Source of the DNA: JABDJL01 sp963664065 | GTDB lineage: Bacteria; Pseudomonadota; Gammaproteobacteria; Xanthomonadales; SZUA-36 | Assembly (NCBI GenBank): GCA_963664065.1 | Contig: OY760942.1 | Span: 1,116,001-1,180,000, forward strand | Length of the DNA: 64,000 nt | Direction of reading: 5' to 3' | Part shown: one piece after another, positions 34,146 through 43,064 of the stretch | Position numbering within the stretch: position 1 is the stretch's first letter | How the letters are laid out: the number at the start of each line of letters is the position of its first letter | Made by a program: the position numbers and the translations under genes | Notes under the pieces: generated by a model | The model's input: only the letters and a program-made list of their open reading frames with translations | Database searches by the model: none | Told to the model about the DNA's origin: nothing

Positions 34146-35021
34146 TCAGGCTCCAGTCACCTGTTGCATGACTTCATCAGCAAAGTTTTCTTCCTTTTTC
34201 TCAATACCCTCTCCAACTTCCAGCCGGTTAAAGCCATTGACGATGGCATTTTTCTGAACCAGTAATTCGCCTACTGTAACATCGCCGTCTTTTACAAAAG
34301 GCTGCCCGAGCAGGGTAATCCCGGACAGGTGTTTACGCAGGCGCCCGGTGACCATTTTTTCTACGATCTCAGGCGGTTTTCCGGAATCTGAGGCCTGGGC
34401 AATAAGGAATTCTTTTTCTCTGTTCAAAACGTCTGCCGGCACATCCTCAGCCGACACAAATTCCGGATTCATTGCGGCTACATGCATCGCGAGGTCACGT
34501 GCAAGCTCGGTATCGCCTCCACTGAGATCTACGGTCACACCGATCCTGCCGCCATGCACATAGCTGCCCAGGATGCCGTCGCTAGACATGCGGATGAACC
34601 GGCGGATCTGGATGTTTTCCCCGATTTTGGCCACCAATGCCTGCCGGGCCTGTTCAACCGTCGCTCCGTTGATGTCGGTCTCCAGGAGTGCAGAAACATC
34701 GGTTCCACTGAATTCCAGGGCATTACGGGCAACGGCGCCGGCAAAGGAGTTGAAATTCTCGTCCTTGGCGACGAAATCTGTCTCGCAATTGACTTCTAGC
34801 ATGACGGCAAGAGTCTGCTTATCGTCAGAGGCAAGAACAATCTTGCCTTCTGCTGCAATACGTGCAGACTTCTTGTCCGCTTGTGCAAGTCCGGACTTGC
34901 GCAGGAATTCAATCGCGGTTTCCATGTCGCCGCCGGTCTCTACCAGGGCTTTCTTGCATTCCATCATGCCAGCGCCAGTGCGCTCGCGAAGTTCTTTTAC
35001 CATTGAGGCAGTAATTGCCAT
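34146..35021 (-). CDS. tsf: Translation elongation factor Ts
   Basis: This 291-residue factor exchanges GDP on EF-Tu. The N-terminal KELRERTGAGMMECKKALVE and the core EVNCETDFVAKDENF and AVARNALE match the family. It follows rpsB by about 75 bp. Confidence 0.97.
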   Translation of the reverse strand: MAITASMVKELRERTGAGMMECKKALVETGGDMETAIEFLRKSGLAQADKKSARIAAEGKIVLASDDKQTLAVMLEVNCETDFVAKDENFNSFAGAVARNALEFSGTDVSALLETDINGATVEQARQALVAKIGENIQIRRFIRMSSDGILGSYVHGGRIGVTVDLSGGDTELARDLAMHVAAMNPEFVSAEDVPADVLNREKEFLIAQASDSGKPPEIVEKMVTGRLRKHLSGITLLGQPFVKDGDVTVGELLVQKNAIVNGFNRLEVGEGIEKKEENFADEVMQQVTGA

Positions 35022-35096
35022 TTTTGTTAACCTCGGTTCTCTGTCAGTCCTGACTCGGCAATGGCCGGGTTGTTCGTCCTGGCGGCCAAATCTGGT

Positions 35097-36251
35097 TCAG
35101 CCGTCCGCGTCTTCTTTTTTCGCTGCGGTTTTCTTTGCTGCCTTTTTCTTGGCCGTTTTCTTCTTCGCAACCTTCTTTTTGGTGGTTTTCTTCTTTGCAA
35201 CCTCTTTCTTGGCCGTTTTGCTTTCAGTCTTTGATTCTTCAGCTGGTTTTTCTTCAGTAGGTTTGTCTTCGCCAGCCTCTTTCCCCGGAGCTGCTTCTGT
35301 TGCAGACTCTGTGGCAGGCACTACGTCCGCTACTGCTTCAATAACGACTTTTGCTGGTGCGACACTGGTTTCCGTTGGTGCCGCTTTGTCACTGGCAGCA
35401 GTCTCAGCATCAACCGGGGCCGGTACGACCTTTTTGACGATCACTTTACGCGTGACTTTCTTCGCTACTTTTTTCTTGGCTGCCTGTGACTTATCCTTGG
35501 TTCTCCTGATCGGATTACCATCTTCATCAAGCTCAACAAACTCGTCGTCTGCGGTTTCTATCTGCGGCGCGGAGGCCCGGCCTTCTAGAATGCTTTCTGC
35601 AAGTAATTGCGTGTATAAACGAATGGAGCGAATGGCATCATCGTTGCCGGGAATAACATAATCAATGCCTTCCGGCGAGCAATTCGTATCGACGATCGCG
35701 ATCACCGGTATACCCAGTTTACGGGCTTCCTTGATGGCGATATCTTCATGCCCAACATCAACCGTAAACATGGCGTCTGGCAGGCCTTTCATGTCCTTGA
35801 TCCCACCCAGGCTTTTCTCGAGTTTGTCCTGTTCACGCGTTAGTTGCAGAACTTCTTTCTTGACCAGATGATCCAGTCCACCTTCTTCCTGCATGCGTTC
35901 CAGGTGTTTCAGCCGTTTGATGGACTGCCTGATGGTGCGGAAGTTGGTCAGCATGCCACCGAGCCAACGGTGGGATACGTAAGGCATGCCGCAGCGTCTG
36001 GCTTCCTCTTCGATCGCCTTGCTTGCTGCACGCTTGGTGCCCACAAAAATAATGGATCCGCGTTTTGAAGCGAGCTTGCTACAGAAATTCAAGGCCTCTA
36101 TCAGAAGAGGCAAGGTTTTTTCCAGGTTGATGATGTGAATCTTGCCACGGGCACCAAAAATATAAGGTGCCATCTTGGGATTCCAATAGCGGGTCTGGTG
36201 CCCGAAGTGCACGCCAGCTTCAAGCATTTGGCGCATCGTAACATTAGCCAT
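35097..36251 (-). CDS. rpsB: 30S ribosomal protein S2 with long basic C-terminal extension
   Basis: The S2 core (residues 1-226) is normal: VTMRQMLEAGVHFGHQTRYW, SKRGSIIFVGTKR, HRWLGGMLTNFRTIRQSI and DTNCSPEGIDYVIPGNDDAI. It is followed by about 158 extra residues. An acidic and Lys-rich linker (227-265) leads into an Ala/Glu/Pro-rich middle. The final 43 residues are built from repeated Lys-Lys-Lys-Thr/Ala-Ala units resembling a histone H1 tail. Usual bacterial S2 is about 240 residues. A GAGGA sequence upstream supports the start. The frame is intact, so the tail is translated unless processed. A structured leader upstream probably provides autoregulation. Confidence 0.96.
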   Translation of the reverse strand: MANVTMRQMLEAGVHFGHQTRYWNPKMAPYIFGARGKIHIINLEKTLPLLIEALNFCSKLASKRGSIIFVGTKRAASKAIEEEARRCGMPYVSHRWLGGMLTNFRTIRQSIKRLKHLERMQEEGGLDHLVKKEVLQLTREQDKLEKSLGGIKDMKGLPDAMFTVDVGHEDIAIKEARKLGIPVIAIVDTNCSPEGIDYVIPGNDDAIRSIRLYTQLLAESILEGRASAPQIETADDEFVELDEDGNPIRRTKDKSQAAKKKVAKKVTRKVIVKKVVPAPVDAETAASDKAAPTETSVAPAKVVIEAVADVVPATESATEAAPGKEAGEDKPTEEKPAEESKTESKTAKKEVAKKKTTKKKVAKKKTAKKKAAKKTAAKKEDADG

Positions 36252-36315
36252 TTTTCATTCCTCACAATCGGAAAGCAACGGCCTGGTCGGCGGTTGAATT
36301 CCCGGGTTAGTCCTC

Positions 36316-36377
36316 CATACACCCTGTCCGGAAACCCTGCTTTTCCAGGGCACCCAACCGGACGGTTGCGGTGTATG
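36316..36377 (-). promoter_or_regulatory. Structured leader of rpsB, candidate S2 autoregulatory element
   Basis: In the rpsB transcript three helices nest perfectly. The outer helix pairs CATACACC (36316-36323) with GGTGTATG (36370-36377). The middle pairs GTCCGG (36326-36331) with CCGGAC (36358-36363). An inner stem pairs CCCTG (36335-36339) with CAGGG (36346-36350) around a 6-nt loop. It lies about 65 nt before the rpsB start. E. coli rpsB-tsf has an S2-repressed leader, so the same role is likely; the exact fold comparison was not computed. Confidence 0.75.
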
Positions 36378-36459
36378 TGTGTATTTACACGCGTTCACCC
36401 ATGTGGGCTGCGTGCGATTTAGTTCCGAAGAGCCACGAGGGCACCACGGAGAGCAGGGC

Positions 36460-36488
36460 TTTATAACAGATCAGGGGGGTTGTATCAA
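36460..36488 (-). promoter_or_regulatory. Sigma-70 type promoter of the rpsB operon
   Basis: On the minus strand, TTGATA (36488-36483) and TATAAA (36465-36460) are separated by 17 bp and followed by a GC-rich discriminator, as expected of a ribosomal-protein promoter. Transcription would start near 36453, giving a leader of about 200 nt that contains the hairpin at 36316-36377. The rest of the 36252-36535 interval holds no ORF I support. Confidence 0.65.
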
Positions 36489-36535
36489 CGAAAATGAACT
36501 AAATAATGTTCAAAAACCAGGGTCCGGAAAGTGGA

Positions 36536-37291
36536 TCAATCCTGCATCTGTTTGAGCTGTTCCCTGGCAAGCGTCAGCCACTTTTTCTGTGCTTTGCGGA
36601 AATGTACGGGCGCCAGTCCGGCGTCTTTGATCAATTGATCGAATTCATCGTGTGCGTCCTGCTTCCCGCCCGAGGCATGCAGCGCAAGACCGAGACGGTA
36701 GCGGGCTTCCACACCGGGAAAATACAGAGATACTCCCCGGTATTCCTTGAGGGCTTTATCCATTCGATTCGAAGCCTCCAGCGAACGGGCGTACAACAGA
36801 TGTCCCTCGGCAGAGCGGTATTCCGGGCTGGCCTCCTGCAGTTGTTCCAGGACTTCCACAGCTCCTTCGTTATCGCCAGTTTCAAACCTGGATCTTGCTT
36901 TTAACAACAGTAAATTGGGTTCAGTGGAAAAAAGCCCGGACAGGGCCTGTTCAAGCACTTCGTTTGCCTGGCTGTATTGGCCATGCTGCATAAGAACATT
37001 GGCATATCGCCTGGCATTATCTGCGTTGGACGATTGCTCCCACGCTGCGGCGTGTTTTTGCAGACCTGCCTCGGGGTTTACTGCCTCGCGAACACCCCGC
37101 ATTGCCCGCTGGGCCCGAATGCTGCCACTGAACTCCGGGAGGATTTCGATGACCAGGTAGGCTATGCCGCCAATTAGCGGAATGAATAACAGCAACCAGA
37201 TCCAATAGCGATTCCTGCCGGTCTTTAACACGTGAATGACCAACAGGATCTGGATGAAATATGTGATATAGACAGGCATCTCTCTGTACAT
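36536..37291 (-). CDS. Inner-membrane TPR protein with PLDc_N-type N-terminus
   Basis: This 251-residue protein starts with two membrane spans (ITYFIQILLVIHVLKTG, then WIWLLLFIPLIGGIAYLVIEI), the short domain also found at the N-terminus of cardiolipin synthases. It continues with about four tetratricopeptide-like repeats (ANVLMQHGQYSQANEVLEQA and similar). No catalytic domain is present. It probably scaffolds proteins at the cytoplasmic face. An ATG four codons in (37279) is an alternative start. It lies upstream of rpsB with its own transcription. Confidence 0.8.
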   Translation of the reverse strand: MYREMPVYITYFIQILLVIHVLKTGRNRYWIWLLLFIPLIGGIAYLVIEILPEFSGSIRAQRAMRGVREAVNPEAGLQKHAAAWEQSSNADNARRYANVLMQHGQYSQANEVLEQALSGLFSTEPNLLLLKARSRFETGDNEGAVEVLEQLQEASPEYRSAEGHLLYARSLEASNRMDKALKEYRGVSLYFPGVEARYRLGLALHASGGKQDAHDEFDQLIKDAGLAPVHFRKAQKKWLTLAREQLKQMQD

Positions 37292-37381
37292 TCTTACAGT
37301 GTCATTTCAGTCTGCACTGCACTATGCTGGCAGTGCAAGATTAGCGACGGCTTAATTTTTTGGTGTAACTAAGCTTGGCTT

Positions 37382-37410
37382 TTGCGAAAATTAAGCTATA
37401 TTTATAGTAT
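37382..37410 (+). promoter_or_regulatory. Possible promoter for the propeller-like protein gene
   Basis: TTGCGA (37382-37387) and TAGTAT (37405-37410) have 17-bp spacing within an AT-rich stretch. A TATAGT at 37403-37408 is an overlapping -10 candidate. The leader to the GTG at 37534 would be about 115 nt. Confidence 0.35.
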
Positions 37411-37533
37411 ATAGGCTCGCGGGATGCGGGTAACTGGAAATCATACGCGGATCGTCCTGCAGTTTGTGCATCTGGACGCAATCCGGTTAAGTGCGGGCAG
37501 CACGTTCCAGAAATCTGAAACAAGGAGAGTTCA

Positions 37534-38634
37534 GTGCCAGCCGCCAGACCCCCAAATTTCTTCTTCTTAGCGCAGTTGCTTGCGCGCCGATGCCTTGTTT
37601 TATTCTGTTTCGCAATTGCTTGCACTTCACAGGTTGCACCGCTGGGTATCGTTTCCGATAACCATTCATCAATGTTAAATATTTTTAATGCAGACCGGGA
37701 CGTTGTGACCGGCATGCTGGACGCACACCCGGGCATGGCTGTGGGTGATTGTGCGATTGCTTCGGATGAGAAACGTGGTTTCACATCCAGCAACAATAAC
37801 GAGATAAGCTTTCTAAACCTGGTTGGGGGAGATCAACAGGAGGTTAGCCACCATAAGCAGGTGGCCATCAGCAACCTCGGTGTGGACATGGCACTGAGCC
37901 CGGACGATTCACTCCTGGTCATGGCGGGGGGTGGATCTCTGCAACAGCCATTGTCGGTAGTTAATACAGCGCTGGGAAAAGAAATTGCGACTTCAGCTCC
38001 GTTTGTTGACCATACCTCAGTGGGGTTTTGCGATAACGGCACCATGCTTGTGACCACCACGCATGGAAAGGAGTACGGACAGGGGGAGGATAATGCCCTC
38101 TACGATGTTTCTATCGACAGCTCCGGACTAATTGCTCTGAAAGGAAATCGTCTTTCTTCCGGCGCTCAACCCAATAATGCGGCTTGTGCGCCAGGTTCTT
38201 TTGCCGGTGTATTGCTGGACAGGGAAGGCGGCCTGACCTCCTTTACATTTCCCGGGTTGGTGGAAGCTGAATATAAGTCCCTGGGTTCATCGGTGGGGGT
38301 GGCGGCAGTTTTCAGTCGGGACGGCCGGTCTTTATTCGTCAGAACCCGCTATACCGTTGAAGCCTTTCATTTTGACCCGTTGAACGGGTCGATGACCGAA
38401 CGCTGGCAGCAGGCGGTACCTGAAACTTCCACCTTTTACGGTGTTGAACAGATTGCGATCCACCCGGATGGCACAAAACTATACGTTGATGGCGGCGGGC
38501 CGTTATTGATTCTGAACCCTGAGACAGGAAGTAAAATTGGCGGCATCGAGCTTGGCGACACAACAGGTATCTGTTTTGCCAATATCCAGGGGCCACCTGT
38601 AGATGAGACAAGAGACGTGGTTCAGTCTTTCTGA
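37534..38634 (+). CDS. Secreted beta-propeller-like protein of unknown function
   Basis: The protein is 366 residues from a GTG preceded by AAGGAGA at ideal spacing. The N-terminus has a basic region and hydrophobic core (CLVLFCFAIACTS), a signal or lipoprotein-type leader. The mature part shows repeated strand patterns such as DMALSPDDSLLVMAGGG, AAVFSRDGRSLFVRTR and QIAIHPDGTKLYVDGGG, spaced about 40-80 residues apart as in YncE or lactonase propellers. No catalytic residues are recognised. It ends at a strong terminator shared with the convergent E2 gene. Confidence 0.7.
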   Translation: MPAARPPNFFFLAQLLARRCLVLFCFAIACTSQVAPLGIVSDNHSSMLNIFNADRDVVTGMLDAHPGMAVGDCAIASDEKRGFTSSNNNEISFLNLVGGDQQEVSHHKQVAISNLGVDMALSPDDSLLVMAGGGSLQQPLSVVNTALGKEIATSAPFVDHTSVGFCDNGTMLVTTTHGKEYGQGEDNALYDVSIDSSGLIALKGNRLSSGAQPNNAACAPGSFAGVLLDREGGLTSFTFPGLVEAEYKSLGSSVGVAAVFSRDGRSLFVRTRYTVEAFHFDPLNGSMTERWQQAVPETSTFYGVEQIAIHPDGTKLYVDGGGPLLILNPETGSKIGGIELGDTTGICFANIQGPPVDETRDVVQSF

Positions 38635-38651
38635 AGACAAATCAAGCAGAA

Positions 38652-38677
38652 AAAAGGCCGGGAATACCCGGCCTTTT
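38652..38677. terminator. Bidirectional rho-independent terminator
   Basis: AAAAGGCCGGG (38652-38662) pairs with CCCGGCCTTTT (38667-38677) around AATA. A and T runs on the two sides allow termination both for the gene ending at 38634 and for the E2 gene ending at 38695. Confidence 0.9.
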
Positions 38678-38694
38678 CACGTATGGCGTGTTTA

Positions 38695-39960
38695 TTATTC
38701 CGGTCGGGCCAGATCCTCAAGCATGGCTTTAAGAAATCTTGCCGCTTCCCCGCCGGTCACCGCACGGTGGTCGAATGTCAGGGACAGAGGAATGGTCTTG
38801 TGTACTTCAAAGCCTCCCAATACCGGTACGACCTCGTTGACCAGTTTGCCGGCCGCAACGATGCACACGCAAGGCGGGTTAATGATCGGGGTCGCGTAGC
38901 GTCCGGCAAATACGCCGAAGTTGGACAACATGATGGTGTAGCCCTTCAAGTCTTCCGGGGGAATTGAACGGTTGTTGACATTTTCTTTCAGCCGGTTGAT
39001 CGATGCACGCATAGCTTCGGCACTGGAGTTATGCACATTGCGAAGTGCCGCTGCAAACAGGCCGTCCGGCGTGTCTACCGCCATACCCACGTCCATGCCC
39101 TTGTGGAGCATCCGCATGTTCTGCTCACCGTCGTACCAGGCATTCAGACCCGGCTCGACTCGTGCTCCGGCCCACAGACAACGTAACAGTCGCACGGTAA
39201 TGTTTTGCCCATAGTTCCAATGGTGAATATCTGCATCATCCATCAGTGTGGTCGCGACTACTTGCTTATGTGATTCTGACATTACCCGTGCCATGGTCCG
39301 GCGGGTGCCACGAATGGCTTCCCACTCACCGCTGGGCAGTGTTCGTCCAGTCGCCGGTGCTGCACGGGGTGCGGCTGCCGCAGATGGAGTGACTGCGTCC
39401 GGATTCCGCGATGCACTTTCTACATCTGCCCGCGTGATGATGCCATCTTTGCCGCTGGGGATGACCAGGGCCAGGTCAACTTTGAGTTTGCGGGCGACAG
39501 CCCGCACTGCCGGAGTGACCTTGATACCGCCTACACTGGAAATGGTTTCGGTCACAACAGCATTGGATGTCTCCATCGCGCCTACCACCGTTCCGGCGTC
39601 TTCTGGCGCGACGTCCGCGGCTGGTTTGCTTTCTTCTGTTTCTTCCCGGGATTTACCATCTTCGCCTGGTGTCTCGGATGAACTGTCTTCTATCGGCTGT
39701 TCGTCGACTTCGTCACCTTCTTCACCTTCCACATCAAACCCGGCCAGCGGTTTGCCGGTTTCAATTACATCGCCCTCCTGGCCGTACAGCTTGGCTACTT
39801 TGCCGGTATATGGGCTGGGGACTTCGACTACGGCCTTGGCCGTTTCCATGGTAACCATGGGGTCGTCGAGCTTGACCGCATCGCCCTCTTTGACCAGCCA
39901 TTCGACGATTTCGGCATCGGGCAGTCCTTCACCCAGGTCCGGCAGTTTGAAGATTTTCAC
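38695..39960 (-). CDS. pdhC: 2-oxoacid dehydrogenase E2, dihydrolipoyl acyltransferase
   Basis: This 421-residue E2 has a lipoyl domain (1-75) with KLPDLGEGLPDAEIVEW and the lipoyl Lys in VTMETAKAVVEV (ETAKA rather than the common ETDKA). It continues with an acidic linker (80-130), a peripheral-subunit-binding domain (TPAVRAVARKLKVDLALV) and the catalytic domain with the closing LTFDHRAVTGGEAARFL motif. It transfers the acyl group from E1 to CoA. The GTG start at 39960 overlaps the E1beta stop (GTGA). E3 is not encoded nearby. Confidence 0.93.
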   Translation of the reverse strand: MKIFKLPDLGEGLPDAEIVEWLVKEGDAVKLDDPMVTMETAKAVVEVPSPYTGKVAKLYGQEGDVIETGKPLAGFDVEGEEGDEVDEQPIEDSSSETPGEDGKSREETEESKPAADVAPEDAGTVVGAMETSNAVVTETISSVGGIKVTPAVRAVARKLKVDLALVIPSGKDGIITRADVESASRNPDAVTPSAAAAPRAAPATGRTLPSGEWEAIRGTRRTMARVMSESHKQVVATTLMDDADIHHWNYGQNITVRLLRCLWAGARVEPGLNAWYDGEQNMRMLHKGMDVGMAVDTPDGLFAAALRNVHNSSAEAMRASINRLKENVNNRSIPPEDLKGYTIMLSNFGVFAGRYATPIINPPCVCIVAAGKLVNEVVPVLGGFEVHKTIPLSLTFDHRAVTGGEAARFLKAMLEDLARPE

Positions 39961-40937
39961 GATATTCCCATCACTTCTTCGACAGCGTTAAGTATGCGTT
40001 TAACGCTTGGCATATATTTCATTTCCATTTTGTACAACGGCATGATCGAATCGTATCCCGTAACCCGTTTGACCGGCGCAAGCAGGTGGAAAAGTCCGGC
40101 ATCTGCCAGCCCGGCAGCAATTTCCGCACCGACTCCACACATGCGGGCAGCTTCATGGACGATCACACACCGCCCGGTCTTCGCCACTGATTCAATGATT
40201 GTGTCCATATCCAAAGGACTGATCGTTGCCACATCAATGACTTCAGCGCTGATGCCCCGATCCTCCAGGCTCATAGCAGCCTCGAGAGTTTCCTTGACCA
40301 TCGCTCCCCAGGTCACCAGGCTTATGTCGGTTCCATCCCGAAGTACGTAGCAAACATCCAGCGGCAAATCTTCGCCATTGTCTTCGACTTCTTCTTTGTT
40401 AAGGCGGTAAATGCGCTTGGGTTCCAGGAACACGACGGGGTCGGGGTCGCGAATAGCTGCCAGCAAAAGGCCGTATGCTCTTGATGGAGACGAAGGAATG
40501 ACCACCCGGATTCCCGGGATATGGGCAAACAGCGCTTCCGTGCTTTCCGAATGATGCTCCGGCGCATGGATGCCGCCGCCAAATGGCGCCCGTAACACCA
40601 TTGGGCAGGTTAAGCGCCCGCGTGTACGATGCCGCATGCGGGCTGCGTGACAAATGATGTGATCCAGCATCGGGTAGATAAACCCCATGAACTGGGCTTC
40701 GGCTACCGGTTTCATTCCCTGCACCGCCAAGCCCACACTCAGGCCGGCAATCATGGTTTCGGCCAGTGGTGTGTCAATTACCCGCTGATCACCAAAACGG
40801 TCGCGCAAGCCTGCCGTTGCACGAAACACGCCGCCGTTGATACCGACATCCTCACCAAGAACGACCACACTTTCATCGTTGGTAAGTTCCCAGGCCAGTG
40901 CCATGGTGACCGCCTCTACCATTGCAACAGAGGCCAT
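39957..40937 (-). CDS. pdhB: 2-oxoacid dehydrogenase E1 beta subunit
   Basis: This 326-residue transketolase-like subunit contributes to the thiamine diphosphate site: NDESVVVLGEDVGINGGVFRAT has the TPP Glu, and the FRATAGLRDRFGDQRVIDTPL and CHAARMRHRTRGRL regions are standard. Its ATG overlaps the E1alpha stop (TAATG) with GGAGGA upstream. Whether the substrate is pyruvate or a branched-chain ketoacid is not resolved by sequence inspection. Confidence 0.93.
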   Translation of the reverse strand: MASVAMVEAVTMALAWELTNDESVVVLGEDVGINGGVFRATAGLRDRFGDQRVIDTPLAETMIAGLSVGLAVQGMKPVAEAQFMGFIYPMLDHIICHAARMRHRTRGRLTCPMVLRAPFGGGIHAPEHHSESTEALFAHIPGIRVVIPSSPSRAYGLLLAAIRDPDPVVFLEPKRIYRLNKEEVEDNGEDLPLDVCYVLRDGTDISLVTWGAMVKETLEAAMSLEDRGISAEVIDVATISPLDMDTIIESVAKTGRCVIVHEAARMCGVGAEIAAGLADAGLFHLLAPVKRVTGYDSIMPLYKMEMKYMPSVKRILNAVEEVMGIS

Positions 40938-42010
40938 TATTTTAATTCCTCCAGCGCGCGGTCGCGTTGTGCCTGGAGGTCTGCGGGCATATCGCCATAC
41001 ATATAATCAAACATGGACTCGATCGAAGGCTTGCCAACCGCCTGGTACTCCGCCACGGCCTTTTCGACCTGTTTGGCTGCATCTTCAAGCAATTCGGTTT
41101 CCTGCTTATCGCTCCATGCGCCTTGTTCTGAGAGATAGGTTTTCAGGCGTGAAACGGGTTCGCGTTTCCAGGCAGAGTCCACTTCTTCGTCTGCCCGGTA
41201 GCGGGTGGCGTCATCCGCCGTGGTGTGATCCGACAAGCGATAAGTGATCAACTCGACCACGGTGGTGCCTTTGCCTTCACGAGCCTGTTCTATGGCGTTC
41301 TCCATGGCCCACCGGCAGGCGATCAAATCGTTTCCATCTACCTGGATGGAAGGCAAACCCCCGGCAATACCCTTCTGGGCGAGGGTCTTGGCCGTGTTTT
41401 GTTTGCTGCGTGGCACTGAAATCGCCCACTGGTTATTCAGGATGACCAGCACCATTGGAAGTTCAAACGCGCTGGCGACATTGATCGCTTCAAGAAAGTC
41501 GCCTTTGGAACTACCCCCGTCGCCGACTATGCTGACTGCGACCCTTGCTTCTCCTCGGAGTTTGAATGCCATTGCCGCCCCGGCGGCATGCAGACATTGG
41601 GTCGCGATAGGTACACACCAGGCAAAATCGTGAGTCGGTCCGGAGAAATCGTTTCCGCGTTCGTCACCGCCCCAATAGAGCAGAACTTCTGACATGGTCA
41701 CGCCGCGGCAGAATTGCGCGCCATATTCCCGGTACATGGGTGCCAGGCAATCTTCTTCGCGCATTGCGCTGCCTACACCCACGTGAGAAGCCTCGTGACC
41801 AAGACAGGACGCGTAAGTGCCCAGTTTGCCGGTGCGCTGCAAGGCAACCGCCTTTTTATCAAATACCCTGGTCAGGACCATTTGCCGGTACAACTTCATC
41901 AATTCATCAAAATCATGTGCCAGAGGGGGCACATCGTCGCTGATCAGCGTGCCGTCGGGGGACAGGAACTGGTAGTAGTCAATCTTAAAAGAGGCAACAG
42001 TTGCCGGCAT
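40937..42010 (-). CDS. pdhA: 2-oxoacid dehydrogenase E1 alpha subunit, pyruvate-type
   Basis: At 357 residues it carries the thiamine diphosphate motif in VSIVGDGGSSKGDFLEAINVA through VILNNQWAISVPRS, and the phosphorylation-loop equivalent YRLSDHTTADDATRYR. The opening DGTLISDDVPPL and YRQMVLTRVFDKKAVALQR resemble PdhA of the alpha2beta2 type rather than the single-chain AceE of many gammaproteobacteria. AGAGGA precedes the ATG. It is the first gene of the E1alpha-E1beta-E2 operon. Confidence 0.92.
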   Translation of the reverse strand: MPATVASFKIDYYQFLSPDGTLISDDVPPLAHDFDELMKLYRQMVLTRVFDKKAVALQRTGKLGTYASCLGHEASHVGVGSAMREEDCLAPMYREYGAQFCRGVTMSEVLLYWGGDERGNDFSGPTHDFAWCVPIATQCLHAAGAAMAFKLRGEARVAVSIVGDGGSSKGDFLEAINVASAFELPMVLVILNNQWAISVPRSKQNTAKTLAQKGIAGGLPSIQVDGNDLIACRWAMENAIEQAREGKGTTVVELITYRLSDHTTADDATRYRADEEVDSAWKREPVSRLKTYLSEQGAWSDKQETELLEDAAKQVEKAVAEYQAVGKPSIESMFDYMYGDMPADLQAQRDRALEELK

Positions 42011-42169
42011 GGATGAATCCTCTATTGTCCCGCGCTTAGCTTCAGCGATGCGGGCAGGTCGAAGGCCGTATCACCTTGGCGTTGCCTTCGGACCGGACAA
42101 AGTCGGTTATTATACTTTGACGCGAGGCCAGGAAGTAAGCCTGGCGAATTATTTAAGAACGGGAACAGC

Positions 42170-43054
42170 ATGAACCAGGAAGAAAAACATCCGCGACAAC
42201 AAGACCCGGAGTCCAATATCAGGCCACTTGAGCAGAGTATCAAGACCGATCTCGGCACAAGACAGACTTATGCCGATTATCTGGGCCTGAAAAAACTTCT
42301 GGAAGCGCAGGTGCCGTTGAGTGATCCGCCCCACCATGATGAAATGCTGTTCATTATCCAACACCAGACTTCGGAGTTATGGATGAAACTGATCATCCAT
42401 GAACTTCGGGCTGCTGTTCAGCACATCAAGGATGACGATCCGGGCCCTGTGAGCAAGATCCTGGCCAGGATTAAACAGGTTCAGCGACAGCTTTTCGAGC
42501 AGTGGGGTGTGTTGGAAACACTCACACCCAGTGAATATGCGGAGTTTCGTGACGTACTCAGATCGGCATCCGGCTTTCAGTCACTGCAATACCGCATGGT
42601 CGAGTTCCTGCTCGGGAACAAAAACCCTGGCATGTTGAAAGTTTTTGAGCATGTACCGGGGCAGCGTGACGCCCTGAGGCAGGTGCTGGATGCGCCCAGC
42701 ATTTACGACGAGTTTTTGATGTTTCTTGCTCGTCGCGGACACGCGGTACCTGAAAATCATCTCGATAGAGACTGGACCGAGCCACATGTGCGTGATCTCG
42801 AACTGGTTCCGGTATTCAAGAAAATCTATGACGCCCCGCACGACTACTGGGTGGAATACGATCTTTGTGAAAAACTGGTTGATGTGGAAGAAAGTTTTCA
42901 ACTGTGGCGGTTCAGGCATATGAAGACCGTTGAACGGGTCATCGGCTTCAAACACGGTACCGGCGGCTCATCCGGTGTGCAGTTCCTGAAAAAAGCGCTG
43001 GAATTGACGTTTTTCCCCGAATTATTGGATGTGCGAACCGAAATCGGCCGTTAA
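42170..43054 (+). CDS. kynA: Tryptophan 2,3-dioxygenase
   Basis: This 294-residue heme enzyme opens the indole ring of L-tryptophan to N-formylkynurenine. FIIQHQTSELWMKLIIHEL holds the active-site His and substrate-binding residues; the proximal heme His is in FRHMKTVERVIGFKHGTGG, which also has the conserved GTGGSSG loop. It is divergent from pdhA and convergent with the MarR gene, next to tyrosine catabolism. Other kynurenine genes are not in the window. Confidence 0.95.
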   Translation: MNQEEKHPRQQDPESNIRPLEQSIKTDLGTRQTYADYLGLKKLLEAQVPLSDPPHHDEMLFIIQHQTSELWMKLIIHELRAAVQHIKDDDPGPVSKILARIKQVQRQLFEQWGVLETLTPSEYAEFRDVLRSASGFQSLQYRMVEFLLGNKNPGMLKVFEHVPGQRDALRQVLDAPSIYDEFLMFLARRGHAVPENHLDRDWTEPHVRDLELVPVFKKIYDAPHDYWVEYDLCEKLVDVEESFQLWRFRHMKTVERVIGFKHGTGGSSGVQFLKKALELTFFPELLDVRTEIGR

Positions 43055-43064
43055 TTCACGGCTG

